Positions 19,451 to 29,443 of a stretch of 64,000 nt of DNA are shown piece after piece; positions within the stretch are counted from its first letter, which is position 1, and each line of letters begins with the position of its first letter. The stretch is from Haliclona indistincta. Lineage: Eukaryota > Porifera > Demospongiae > Haplosclerida > Chalinidae. The stretch spans positions 2,168,411-2,232,410 of the forward strand of contig OZ024786.1 of the NCBI GenBank assembly GCA_964017065.1. The letters are read 5' to 3'. Both the position numbers and the translations under genes were made by a program. The notes below the pieces were generated by a model. That model was not told the origin of the DNA. It saw nothing but the letters and a program-made list of their open reading frames with translations, and ran no database searches.

Positions 19451-22400
19451 ATGGCAGCTCTCTCGCGGCGGCTGGTTACTCTGCAACTACTGGTTCTCGT
19501 ACTGATTGGTGCCGTACTTGGTAAGCTGAATATCTGATTGCATCGTGGCTTGGTTGACCAGCTCGACATTGATCGTGACTCATCATTCTCTCCTGTGTGT
19601 TTTTTGCTGCAGGTCAATCAAATGGTCCTATTCGATTGTGGCGCAATGGTTTCAGCTTCACCACGTACACTTCAGGACGAGTTCAGATATTCTACGATAG
19701 TCGTTGGGGAAATATATGTAATGACGCTAACTTTGCTAGCTTTGGACAAAACGAAGCTACTGTAATCTGCCATCAGCTGGGGTTCACTGCAGCAAGCACC
19801 TTCAGCAGACAAAGCAGTGACTCGTGAGTGAAGAAAATTCTGAAGTTATTAATTGTATGTTGCTCTGTTATTATAATCACTTCATTTTGTGGTTTCACAG
19901 GTTCGGTAATGACAGCTATCCCATAGCACTTTCCAGTGTAAGCTGCTCTACTTCAGATTATCTTGTGATACTCCAATGCTCAGTCAGCTCAATCTCTGTC
20001 CCGACGTGTACTTCTGATGACGATGTATCAGTCACTTGCTGTGAGTAGTTGAAACTGGAGTGCATGCTCAACTGCTTGTGGATACATACCGTCAGGGGGG
20101 TTGTTTATAGTGGAGTTTATATTATGGTCATGGCATAGTGGAGGGCAGTGTGATAGTTAGTTGCTATCAGTAGCAAATACGGTTGATTTAAAACAGCTGT
20201 GTATTATTGATCGCTATACTTGAAGTATCAACTGAGACTATAATATGATTTTGTTTCGCCAGTGCAATTTGCACTAAAAATAATTCTTAACATTGGTGAT
20301 ATGAAAGTATGTTGTCATGATCAGTAACGTATTGAGATATGATACAATTGTACAGCAAAGCGCATGCATAGTGTACTGAGCACCCTCTGACTTGCAGGAT
20401 TAGCAATCTTGTAATGGCACCATTGGTGATTTATTGTTTGACACTGACAAATAATTAAGTTTACACTTTAAAGTGTCAATATCAATTATTGCTACTTTTC
20501 AATTTACAGTAAGTACTAGGATTTGGAGCAATCCATATTCTGGTCAAATTCGTCTTACCAGAGGAAGCACAGTTAACCAGGGTCTGGTGGAGGTGTTCTG
20601 TAATGGGCAGTGGGGTACTGTGTGTGATGACTTGTTTGGACAGAATGATGCCAATACCATTTGCAGACAACTTGGATACTACAGTGCTTTTGACTATGAT
20701 CACCTCTCAATGTGAGTAACACATGATTACACTTGTACATAATTTTGTACAAGTTATAAAGTAGGAAAATAGACATTGTGCCAAAATATCTTCGACATTC
20801 AGCTGCCTCATTTTACACCTTGTCGTGTAACAGATTATGCACGTAACATATCGTCACTAATGCAGCTTTTTTCCATCGGTATATACTTTCTTTTTTGTAG
20901 CTGTACATTTCCTCGTAAACAGGTAAACAAACACTTACTAACTTCAGGAATGTACTAGTCGTCTATGGTTAGCTAGCTCTTGAGGTTGTTTGAATTGATC
21001 TTTATCACCCGTGCGCAGTATGCGGGAGGGTTGTGCCTTTGTGTCCGTCTGTGTACGTACGTACGTATACAGTGGCGGATCTAGGGGGGGTGCAAAGGGT
21101 GCGAGCGCACCCCCCTTTGTCCCAAAACCTTATCAATATTCACACATGCTCGTGGAGGACTGACCTGAGAACTCATATACAGCTACCGCTCAGTACAGTA
21201 TACGATACAGCAACTTAACTTTGCTTGAATAATTTTATTTATTATTGTGATTTCTTTAATGACGAATAAATAGAACATGTCAATATTATGGCCGGAAGTG
21301 GGCGTGGCTCTAAGCGCATTCGTTTTTGCACCTCCCTTTGTAAAATCCTAGATCCGCCACTGGTATATGTGTGTGTGTGATCAAAAAACACGCCTGTTTG
21401 CGTCTTACCGCTCGAAACTCTTCACTAAAACACTCTCTGCAGCTTCTTCACTGAATTTACAAATTTATAGTCCTTTGAAGACGTTTTCTGTGCTGGCAAG
21501 CCTTGCTCAAACGGCTAATCCATGGCTTTCTAAAGCTACGTGTCCTTGTAAGAGCACTTTACGGTATTGTGGGTGTGTCACCCAACCTCACTCAGTCTCA
21601 CATGTACCGTACGTCAGAGCTTCTTGAGGCCTATAGCTACGGTATGATCGTATCAGTCTTTCTTGAGGCCTTCTGTGATGTGACAATCAACTGTTAGTGC
21701 ATGTACACATGTATGCTATCATCTCTTTTTCTGGAGCTGTCTATGGGCTAGCTGTAACGTGCGTGTTGCAGTAAACCTGGAGTAGTCGTGTTTAGCTCCT
21801 AGCTCAGCGCACAGGTATGTGTTCATTAGAACTCTAGTCTAATAAGCAATATAGCTTGAGTAGAACACATTTGGCACCCCATATCAAAACTTTTGTTGGT
21901 GTTGGTATCGCCATTTAGTAGTGACTAAATTAGGTGTCTGCTGCTATAATATTATTTTATTTGAGAGATGATGTGTTGTTTTCATTCTGTAGTCAAGGTA
22001 CCAGTGGTCAACCGATCTGGTTGGATAATGTCCCCTGCTCTACATCAAGGTCATGTATTGCAGATTGTCTTAGATGCCCTTCAAGTGAAAACTGTGGACA
22101 CTTTGAGGACATAACCATTGAATGCTGTGAGTAGCACACCACACAGTCTACGCCACAATCATGTATAGTGGGTAATTTTTATAAAATTGAATTTTTTTTT
22201 GCGTTTTGGTGAATTTAATTTTGGCACCCAAGGCTCATGAAAAGGCAGAATTTTATTTTGAAGAAAGCTTGACAATTCGCCAGAAAATTCATTCCCGCCA
22301 AATTACCTGCTATATGGTAGTATAATATTAAAGTTGATTGAGGCACATAATTTTAATGACAACTGTATGATATTATCTGTATCAGAAGTTCCACGTCATT

Positions 22401-25400
22401 TTGGGAGCATTTTGGACATTAACTTGTCATGTGCATGTCAATACAGATACTACATATATCTATTCACAGCCAGCTAGGGGCAGCCCTAATCACACCCTAC
22501 ACTGTTACAGATGATTAATTATATTGTCTAGCACGAACAATTCTATGTCACATGTTTGTACACTTCCTGAATTCACACATGTGAGCTTAATAATTTATTA
22601 GTCCTTTTTTTTACTGTGCATGTATATGTAATGTCAAGACTATTGACTTCCATGTTGTTGTGTATTCAGAGACAGACCTTGTTATCATGTAATATAGTCA
22701 GTCACATGTTATGTCACGCTACTGTTCAGTTCACAAGCCTATGTTCTGTATAAATACTGCTGCATTATTTTTAAAAAAGAGTTCTTGTGTTCTGAAATGC
22801 TGTGAACATTACATTGGTGGCAGCGGTGGGATATGACTGACTCTCGTCCCCAGATTCGGGCGCCACGCTCGTACGCCCTGGGAGAAGACTTCGCACTCTG
22901 GCTCCGCCGATATGAAGCTTATGTAAAAGCTGTAGAGATGCCTGAAGGCAAACACTGTGCAGCACTACTGTCGATGCTGGACGACGCAGCTTTTCGTGCG
23001 TACGACCTGTTGGGACTCTCTGCCACGGAGGCCGCCGACTACAAGAAGCTGGTGGAAGAACTTACAACTAGGTTTAGTTCGACAGCGGGCCAGCAAGAAC
23101 TACGTTGGCAGTTGAACCATCGTACACAAGAACCAGAAGAGACGTTAGACACTTTTGCTGACGCCCTGCTCGTTCTGGCAAACGGCGCCTACCCTCTACA
23201 AGACAGAGCCCTCAGAATGGAGTTGGTTCGGGACAGGTTCGTCGCCGGTCTGCGTGATGACAAACTTCAAGAAGCAGTAATGCAGTCACCTGTAGAAGCG
23301 CTGGCTACACTGGATAAAACTCGCGAGACAGCGAAAAGAATAGAAGCGGCTCAGACTGCTCGGCGCAAGATAAGTCAAACCAGAAAAGCCATGTCGTTAG
23401 CCCTGGATGATTCCACAACTCCTGCTCCTTCTCGCGTAGCCAACGTGGGACACCAGCCTGCACGTGAAGATGGACTAGCAGCAGCAGTTGACCGAAACAC
23501 TCAAGTCTTGCAGCAATTGCTACAGCGTATCACATCTGGAGACACACCAGTTACCCCACCACGACAGCAACGTCGTCGGAGACCACCAGGACCGTGCTGG
23601 AAATGTGGACAACAAGGACATCTTCAGCGAAACTGCCCTGAAGAAGCTGCGGGAAACGACCAGCGGCCGACGCCAAGGGTCAACCGTCGGCCGCAAAACC
23701 AGTAGACCCCTCCGACCCTTCTCACCAAGTATTCAGCACGGCACTTCAGCAATCCGTGTTCGTGGAAGGGAAAATCAACGGAGTACCCTGCACTATCCTG
23801 GTTGACACTGGAGCTGCTGTAACAATTGTACATCGCAGAATATGGGACCGAGGTAAAAGAACAGCTACTCTCGAGAACAACACATCATCAGTTGTGACCG
23901 CAAATGGAGAACCTCTCAAGCTTCTCGGTAAAACAAAGGTGGTCTTCAGCCTGGCTGAACGTGAGTTGAAACACAACATCTTAGTTACTGACAGCATAAC
24001 ACAAGATTGTCTCCTTGGGTCTGATTTTCTGACAGCACATGAGTGTGTGGTAGATTTGAAAGCACGTAAATTGGTAATGGGTTTATTGTCCACACCAATT
24101 TTTCATCTGCAAGTAACTGATCAATCCCAAGCTGTGTGCCGAGTATCAATGTCTGAGACGATGGTTTTCCGTGCTGGTGAAGAGCGAGTTTGTGTGGGCA
24201 ATATTGACATTCCTCCCCTTGTCACTATAGGTTCTGCTGGTGTAGTTGAACCAAAGGAAGGTTTTGAGGAAAGAAGCAATCTGCTACTTGCTCGAACTTT
24301 GGTAGTTCCGGACAATGGCTGTCTACCTGTGAGATTGGCTAACCTAACAGAATCACCTGTGACCGTGTATAAAGGAACCAATGTGGCCATCTTCTCTCCC
24401 TTACCATCAGATAGTGAGACCTTAGTAACTCCTCTTACCTCTTTCTCACATGTAAACCAACTAAGTGCCTCGCGTATGTCTTCTACTGACCTTAAGATTG
24501 ATACCGGCATGATGAGTCAGCCTCAGCGAGTTGCAATTGACGAGTTAATTAGTGACTTTGGTGATGTATTTTCCACCAATAAGCACGATATAGGACGCAC
24601 ACGCCAGATATACCATAAAATCAATACTGGTGATTCTGCTCCTATTCGATTAGGTCCTCGTCGAGTCCCGATACATTTCCGTCAAGAAATCTCTGGTCTG
24701 TTGGATGACATGCAGAGACAAGACATCATTGAGCCATCAATTTCACCTTGGGCGTCTCCTATTGTTCTAGTCCGCAAGAAAGATGGATCTCCTCGGTTTT
24801 GTGTTGATTATCGCAAACTGAATGCTGCTACAATCAAGGACTCGTACCCGCTACCAAGAGTGGATGATATTTTGGATTCGCTGTCAGGATCGCAGTGGTT
24901 CTCTACACTGGATCTAAGAAGTGGTTATTGGCAAGTTGAGGTTGACCCTGCTGATAAAGAGAAGACAGCCTTTACCACTCCGTATGGTCTCTATCAGTTC
25001 AAAGTCATGCCGTTTGGTCTGTGCAACGCACCAAGTACCTTTCAACGTCTGATGGAGTTAGTCCTAGCAGGCTTGCATTGGGAAACCTGTCTAATTTATT
25101 TGGATGACGTAGTGGTGTTTGGTCGAACCTGGAAAGAGCACATGCTTCGGATCAGAGAAGTACTATCCCGTTTACTTCAGGCAAACTTAAAGCTGAATCC
25201 TGAGAAGTGTCAGTTCTTCAGGAAATCTGTCACGTTTCTGGGACACATAATTTCAGACAAAGGTGTGAGTACTGATCCCGAGAAAATACGAGCAATTGTA
25301 CAATGGCCGACACCAACAAGTCCCGAGGAGTTAAGGAGCTTCCTAGGCTTGGCGTCGTATTACAGGAGGTTTATCGACAAATTCGCTGAGATAGCTGCTC

Positions 25401-28400
25401 CTCTGTATCGTATGCAAGACAAGAATTCGAAGTTTCAGTGGAGCGAACAATGTCAGAGTGCATTTCAGTCTCTCAAGCAAAAGCTCAGCTCTGCCCCTGT
25501 ATTGGCATTTCCAAATTCTCGAGACACGTTCATCCTTGATACTGACGCTAGTGATGTTGGTATTGGTGGTGTACTTTCACAAGTCCAAGATGGAATGGAG
25601 CGTGTGATATCATATGGAAGTCGTACTCTTAGTAAGGCAGAAAAGAATTACTGTGTTACCAGAAAGGAACTTTTGGCTTTGGTTTACTTTATGCGCCAAT
25701 TTCGTTCCTACCTATTAGGTCACCCATTCCTAGTCCGGACAGATCACTCTTCTCTGCGCTGGCTGAGTCAGTTCAAGCAGCCTGAGGGACAATTAGCCCG
25801 TTGGATAGAGCAGTTGCAAGAGTTTGATTTTCAAATTGAGCATAGGAAGGGACGCGACCACAGTAATGCTGATGCCCTCTCACGAATTCCACCACATGTG
25901 CAAGGTGAATCAAGTCAATCACAAACAACTGTGAGTGTATGTACTCCCAATGCAGACGACACTGATGGTTGGATGCCTTCTTGGTCTGCACAAGAAACTC
26001 AAATAAGGCAACAGCAGGATCCTGTCATTGGCGAGATTCTTGGCTGGCTACAAGAGTCAAACACTCGTCCATCTGATGGTGATGTGGAGAGCATGGGGCA
26101 CTCTGTGCGGTCACTCTGGGCTCAGTGGGACAGACTCAAACTGGTGAATGGACTGCTTTATCGACAGTGGGAAGAAGCTAGTTCTGGTATGATAAAGTTA
26201 CAGCTAGTGCTACCTCAATCACTTATTCCTACTGTTTTAGAAGCTCTTCATAGTGGTATTGGAGGAGGTCACTTTGGTGTTAGAAAAACAATTGAGAAAG
26301 TGCGGTCTCGTTTCTATTGGCCTCAGTTACGACAAGATGTTGAACAATGGTGTCGACAGTGTTCTGCCTGTGCACAGACCAAATCTCCAACAACACACGC
26401 TAGAGGACCACTGAATCCATCGAAAGTAGGATTTCCCATGGAGAGAATGGCGTTAGACATTGTTGGACCGCTCCCTCTTACTAAACAAGGAAACAAGTAC
26501 ATCTTGGTTGTGGCTGACTATTTCACTCGCTGGGTGGAGGCTTACGGTCTACCTAATACAGAAGCGTCTACGATTGCCAAGGTGTTGATGAATGAGTGGA
26601 TATGTCGGTTCGGTGCCCCTTATGCCATTCATTCTGATCAAGGAAGGAACTTTGAGTCTCAACTATTTGCAGAATTGTGCACTCTCTTGGGAATCCACAA
26701 GACCAGGACGACACCTTACCATCCTCAGTCAGATGGGTTGGTGGAACGCTTCAATCGTACTTTACGTATGTTACTCACTACCCATCTTGAAAAGTTACCA
26801 GAAGATACCTGGGATGAACATCTACCAATGTTGATGTTGGCATATCGTTCAAGTGTGCAGGAAACAACGGGTTCAACACCGTTTGGGTTGATGTTTGGGA
26901 GAGAGGTGCAGCTTCCAGTTGAGCTTATGATGGGCAAAGGACCAGAACCTGGAGTAACTCACTCGGAGTATATTGAGCAATTGAGGAGGAAACTGGAAGA
27001 AGCTTACGAACATGTGAGGGAGAGAACGAGCTCAGAGCAGAGGAGACAGAAACATCTGTATGATCGTAAAGTTGCAGGTGGTCGATACTCTGTGGGTGAC
27101 ATGGTCTGGTTACATTCCCCTGCTGTTCCAAGAGGGAAAGCGGCTAAGTTTCATCGCTTCTGGAAAGGTCCATATGAAGTGAAAAAGGTCATATCCGATG
27201 TAACTTATCGCATTCAGTCAACTACTGGTTCACGCCGTCAACGACTAGTAGTACATTTTAACCGCTTGAAACCAGCTTACGAACCATGTCCCCAACCACA
27301 ATCACACTACCGGAAATCCCCTCAGCCTGTGGTTCCTGGTGATACAGATGACCAGTTTACAGATCTGCCAATTACACCTGAGCAACCTGGTCCCTCAACT
27401 GGCCGAGTCCCTCCTGCTTCTTCATTTGGCCGAGTTGTCCCTCCTGCTCCTTCTTCTGGCCGAGTCCCTCCTGCTCCTTCATCTGGTCAAGATCCTCCTG
27501 CTCCTTCAACTGGCCGAGTCCCTCCTCCTCCTTCGTCTGATCAACTAATAACTGTCCCACAATCTGCTCAACCTACCCTTGTTCCACGAGGTGGCTCTGT
27601 CTGGGAAAGTCGACTGCGTCGAACAGTGAATCCGCCTGACTACTATCGTCCTGGACATGTCTGACTCTTACTAAAGAGGAGATAGTGTAATGTCAAGACT
27701 ATTGACTTCCATGTTGTTGTGTATTCAGAGACAGACCTTGTTATCATGTAATATAGTCAGTCACATGTTATGTCACGCTACTGTTCAGTTCACAAGCCTA
27801 TGTTCTGTATAAATACTGCTGCATTATTTTTAAAAAAGAGTTCTTGTGTTCTGAAATGCTGTGAACATTACATATAGATTAGTGTACTGTACATGTATCC
27901 AATCACATGTCTATCGGTTAGTCAACTAGCTTGATATCTTGTAGTCAATAGTTGCAATAGAGATTATAAACAATGGTGGATTTATTTGTCACACCACACA
28001 CTAGCTCAATGGTATTGATTTGTCAGATAGAGTCGTATTGTTACATAATTGTACTTGTGCAATGTGCATGCATGAACTGTGTTATTATATGATTGTGCAA
28101 TAGTATTGGTGTTGCTTCCTGTCATGAGTTTGTGGGAATTTGAATAATGATGTATACATTATTGTGTTTATGTGACTGAAACCATGTGACTGAGTATCTG
28201 GTATCAGTTGATTTGGGAAACTCAGTGTACATTCCATTGTCACATCGTGAATTTACTTATGTGGGAGTGACTCAGCATTCATTACTACTGTATTGTATTC
28301 ATGACATTGATGAGTAAATAGCTTAAAACCAAGCCTGAGGAATCCGAATTTACATGCAATGAAAACCAACCGGTTTATAACTTAGATTTTTACCTTGCCT

Positions 28401-29443
28401 GGAAGCGGAAGAACATTGTTGAGCCAGCAAGCTGGCGATTTTAATTATTTTGAAACGCTTCGTAATTAATGTGTATCATTATTATTGCAGATTCTCCAGG
28501 TCTTTACACTGGAACCAGAATTAATACATGTAGAGGTCGCAACATTGGTACGTTAATCCTGTCTAAAATTATATTGGGTGTGTATCTAATGCATAGTACG
28601 GTTGTGACGTCACTCATGCATATTTGCTCAATCTGTTATTGTGCCTCACGAGCATACTAGTTTTATTGGTTCCCAAATGATACTGTTAAAATTGTACTCT
28701 CTATGCTTTTGCACGAGAACGGTTAGCGTATAATAACAAACTGTACTGTTAGTATCGTTACAATTGGATAAACTTAGAATCAATGTTCCGAATCTCGTTA
28801 ATCGTTTTCATTTTCTATAGAGCCTATACAAGTGAATTTGGGAGCTGCCATTGGAGGGACAATTGGAGGCATTGTCTTACTAATTATACTGATCATCGTT
28901 CTTAGACATATGCTGTATACAAACAAACGACAAAGAGGCTCTTTTCTTGCTTTTAATACCCGCCATGTTCCCAGGGTGGTTACTACCTCACGTGCTGCTG
29001 TTGTCTCTACTACGACCACCACGACCTCTAGTTCCTCCCAACCAGTATCAACACAACCACAGCAAGCACCTGCTGCTTTCAACTTGCCGCCACCAGAACA
29101 ACCAGCTTCTACATTCACCTACAATCAGCCGACGGATCCTACCATTACTGCAGCAGCTCCTCCTGCTTATGGTTTTCATTCAAACTATTCTACATACGAC
29201 GAGAAAAGCAGAGAGAAATCTGACCTACCACCACCTTACCAACCTCCAGCATTTGGTTATCCGGTTGAACCTTCAGCACCAGGTTTTCAACCAGCTGCAT
29301 ACCCAGCGACGGCAGCTGCTTACCCTCCTCCTACAGCTGCTGGCTTCCCACCACCTACAGCTCCCGGAGCTTATCCGCCTTCCGGAGGAGAAGGCACTAA
29401 CTGGAGTGCTGCAGCTTATCCTCCCTATCCACCACAACAGTGA
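19451..29443 (+). CDS. SRCR gene B: two-SRCR membrane protein with Pro/Tyr-rich tail (478 aa)
   Basis: Seven exons: 19451-19520, 19613-19823, 19901-20040, 20510-20711, 21993-22126, 28491-28547, 28821-29443; 1,437 nt in frame. Signal peptide 1-24; SRCR1 about 25-140; SRCR2 141-252; short linker; membrane span 277-299 with a GGTIGG start; cytoplasmic tail 300-478. The tail is rich in Thr/Ser, then Pro/Tyr repeats of the [16 protein letters not shown] kind, and contains DLPPPYQPP, a PPxY motif that WW domains bind. No enzyme domain. Intron 4 (1,281 bp) carries extra repeat DNA and intron 5 (6.4 kb) carries a complete Ty3/gypsy element, so the gene is far longer than gene C with almost the same exons. 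Exon 2 has 9 extra bases relative to C, a small in-frame duplication. Confidence 0.85.
21004..21838. repeat. extra repeat DNA in gene B intron 4
   Basis: Alignment by eye to genes C and D shows this block only in B: the shared intron sequence breaks after TTGATCTTTATC and resumes at TCTAATAAGC. It includes the MITE at 21070-21362, and short open frames with no recognisable product. Boundaries are good to a few bases. Confidence 0.55.
21070..21362. mobile_element. MITE with CAGTGGCGGATCTAG ends
   Basis: The 293-bp unit begins CAGTGGCGGATCTAGGGGGG and ends with the inverted form CTAGATCCGCCACTG. GTATA flanks both sides. The ends resemble hAT-type elements, but the visible direct repeat is 5 bp instead of the usual 8, so the superfamily is uncertain. 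Noncoding. Confidence 0.6.
22627..22813 (+). repeat. 5' LTR (187 bp)
   Basis: Begins TGTAATGTCAAGAC and ends GAACATTACA. It contains TATAAATA near 22750 as a likely TATA box. It reads as identical in length and sequence to the 3' LTR. Confidence 0.93.
22815..22830 (+). promoter_or_regulatory. putative primer-binding site
   Basis: TGGTGGCAGCGGTGGG lies one base after the 5' LTR, the normal place for tRNA priming. I cannot assign the tRNA from memory with confidence. Confidence 0.5.
22833..23705 (+). CDS. gag: Ty3/gypsy gag (290 aa)
   Basis: Starts 20 bp after the LTR. A helix-rich capsid-like region (about 10-180) is followed by a basic segment with one zinc knuckle, [14 protein letters not shown] (about 256-269, C-x2-C-x4-H-x4-C). 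Structural polyprotein that packages element RNA. Its last 50 nt or so overlap the pol frame, with a frameshift signal inside the overlap. Confidence 0.9.
   Translation: MTDSRPQIRAPRSYALGEDFALWLRRYEAYVKAVEMPEGKHCAALLSMLDDAAFRAYDLLGLSATEAADYKKLVEELTTRFSSTAGQQELRWQLNHRTQEPEETLDTFADALLVLANGAYPLQDRALRMELVRDRFVAGLRDDKLQEAVMQSPVEALATLDKTRETAKRIEAAQTARRKISQTRKAMSLALDDSTTPAPSRVANVGHQPAREDGLAAAVDRNTQVLQQLLQRITSGDTPVTPPRQQRRRRPPGPCWKCGQQGHLQRNCPEEAAGNDQRPTPRVNRRPQNQ
23651..23657 (+). promoter_or_regulatory. -1 ribosomal frameshift slippery heptamer
   Basis: G GGA AAC, in the exact X XXY YYZ phase relative to gag (codons GGA AAC). The shift leads into the open pol frame, whose nearest upstream stop is at 23639-23641. 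Confidence 0.8.
23651..27664 (+). CDS. pol: Ty3/gypsy pol, expressed by -1 frameshift
   Basis: The frame is open from 23642 to the stop at 27662-27664. The first Met (23756) lies just before the protease and is unlikely to be the true start. Counting from that Met, protease has DTGA at 17-20; RT has the YLDD catalytic motif near 448; RNase H has DTDASD near 596; integrase has an H2C2 zinc-binding region near 825-875 and the D,D-35-E core around 900, 960 and 996; a GPY/F-type module (WKGPYEV) follows near 1140. The C-terminus adds [14 protein letters not shown] repeats with no known role. No internal stop. Catalytic motifs are all present, so the enzyme set appears intact. Confidence 0.92.
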   Translation, partial: GKRPAADAKGQPSAAKPVDPSDPSHQVFSTALQQSVFVEGKINGVPCTILVDTGAAVTIVHRRIWDRGKRTATLENNTSSVVTANGEPLKLLGKTKVVFSLAERELKHNILVTDSITQDCLLGSDFLTAHECVVDLKARKLVMGLLSTPIFHLQVTDQSQAVCRVSMSETMVFRAGEERVCVGNIDIPPLVTIGSAGVVEPKEGFEERSNLLLARTLVVPDNGCLPVRLANLTESPVTVYKGTNVAIFSPLPSDSETLVTPLTSFSHVNQLSASRMSSTDLKIDTGMMSQPQRVAIDELISDFGDVFSTNKHDIGRTRQIYHKINTGDSAPIRLGPRRVPIHFRQEISGLLDDMQRQDIIEPSISPWASPIVLVRKKDGSPRFCVDYRKLNAATIKDSYPLPRVDDILDSLSGSQWFSTLDLRSGYWQVEVDPADKEKTAFTTPYGLYQFKVMPFGLCNAPSTFQRLMELVLAGLHWETCLIYLDDVVVFGRTWKEHMLRIREVLSRLLQANLKLNPEKCQFFRKSVTFLGHIISDKGVSTDPEKIRAIVQWPTPTSPEELRSFLGLASYYRRFIDKFAEIAAPLYRMQDKNSKFQWSEQCQSAFQSLKQKLSSAPVLAFPNSRDTFILDTDASDVGIGGVLSQVQDGMERVISYGSRTLSKAEKNYCVTRKELLALVYFMRQFRSYLLGHPFLVRTDHSSLRWLSQFKQPEGQLARWIEQLQEFDFQIEHRKGRDHSNADALSRIPPHVQGESSQSQTTVSVCTPNADDTDGWMPSWSAQETQIRQQQDPVIGEILGWLQESNTRPSDGDVESMGHSVRSLWAQWDRLKLVNGLLYRQWEEASSGMIKLQLVLPQSLIPTVLEALHSGIGGGHFGVRKTIEKVRSRFYWPQLRQDVEQWCRQCSACAQTKSPTTHARGPLNPSKVGFPMERMALDIVGPLPLTKQGNKYILVVADYFTRWVEAYGLPNTEASTIAKVLMNEWICRFGAPYAIHSDQGRNFESQLFAELCTLLGIHKTRTTPYHPQSDGLVERFNRTLRMLLTTHLEKLPEDTWDEHLPMLMLAYRSSVQETTGSTPFGLMFGREVQLPVELMMGKGPEPGVTHSEYIEQLRRKLEEAYEHVRERTSSEQRRQKHLYDRKVAGGRYSVGDMVWLHSPAVPRGKAAKFHRFWKGPYEVKKVISDVTYRIQSTTGSRRQRLVVHFNRLKPAYEPCPQPQSHYRKSPQPVVPGDTDDQFTDLPITPEQPGPSTGRVPPASSFGRVVPPAPSSGRVPPAPSSGQDPPAPSTGRVPPPPSSDQLITVPQSAQPTLVPRGGSVWESRLRRTVNPPDYYRPGHV
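23663..23694 (+). promoter_or_regulatory. frameshift-stimulating hairpin
   Basis: Arms GCGGCCGACG (23663-23672) and CGTCGGCCGC (23685-23694) are perfectly complementary over 10 bp, with a 12-nt loop. The stem starts 5 nt after the slippery heptamer, the classical spacing. A pseudoknot with downstream sequence was not examined. Confidence 0.75.
27686..27872 (+). repeat. 3' LTR (187 bp)
   Basis: Same length as the 5' LTR and no difference found when compared base by base by eye. It follows the polypurine tract directly and is followed by the TATA target duplication. Confidence 0.93.

Larger units (their letters stand above)
22627..27872 (+). mobile_element. complete Ty3/gypsy LTR retrotransposon in gene B intron 5
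   Basis: 5,246 bp: 5' LTR, putative primer-binding site at 22815-22830, gag, pol in the -1 frame, polypurine tract AAAGAGGAGATAG at 27673-27685, 3' LTR. A 4-bp TATA duplication flanks it (22623-22626 and 27873-27876). Paralogue C carries the corresponding empty site near 33060 (...CATACAGATTAGTG). Order protease, RT, RNase H, integrase places it in the Ty3/gypsy (Metaviridae) group. No envelope frame follows pol. Sense orientation relative to the host gene. Confidence 0.95.

Noticed and set aside
23756..27664. Pol read as starting at its own Met at 23756
   Set aside because: The frame is open upstream to 23642 and a slippery site with a stem lies in the overlap, so pol is better explained as a frameshift product.
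28832..29443. Pro/Tyr-rich protein as a separate gene
   Set aside because: An acceptor at 28820/28821 and the phase join it to the SRCR exons; it is the tail exon of gene B. The same holds for the matching frames in C and D.
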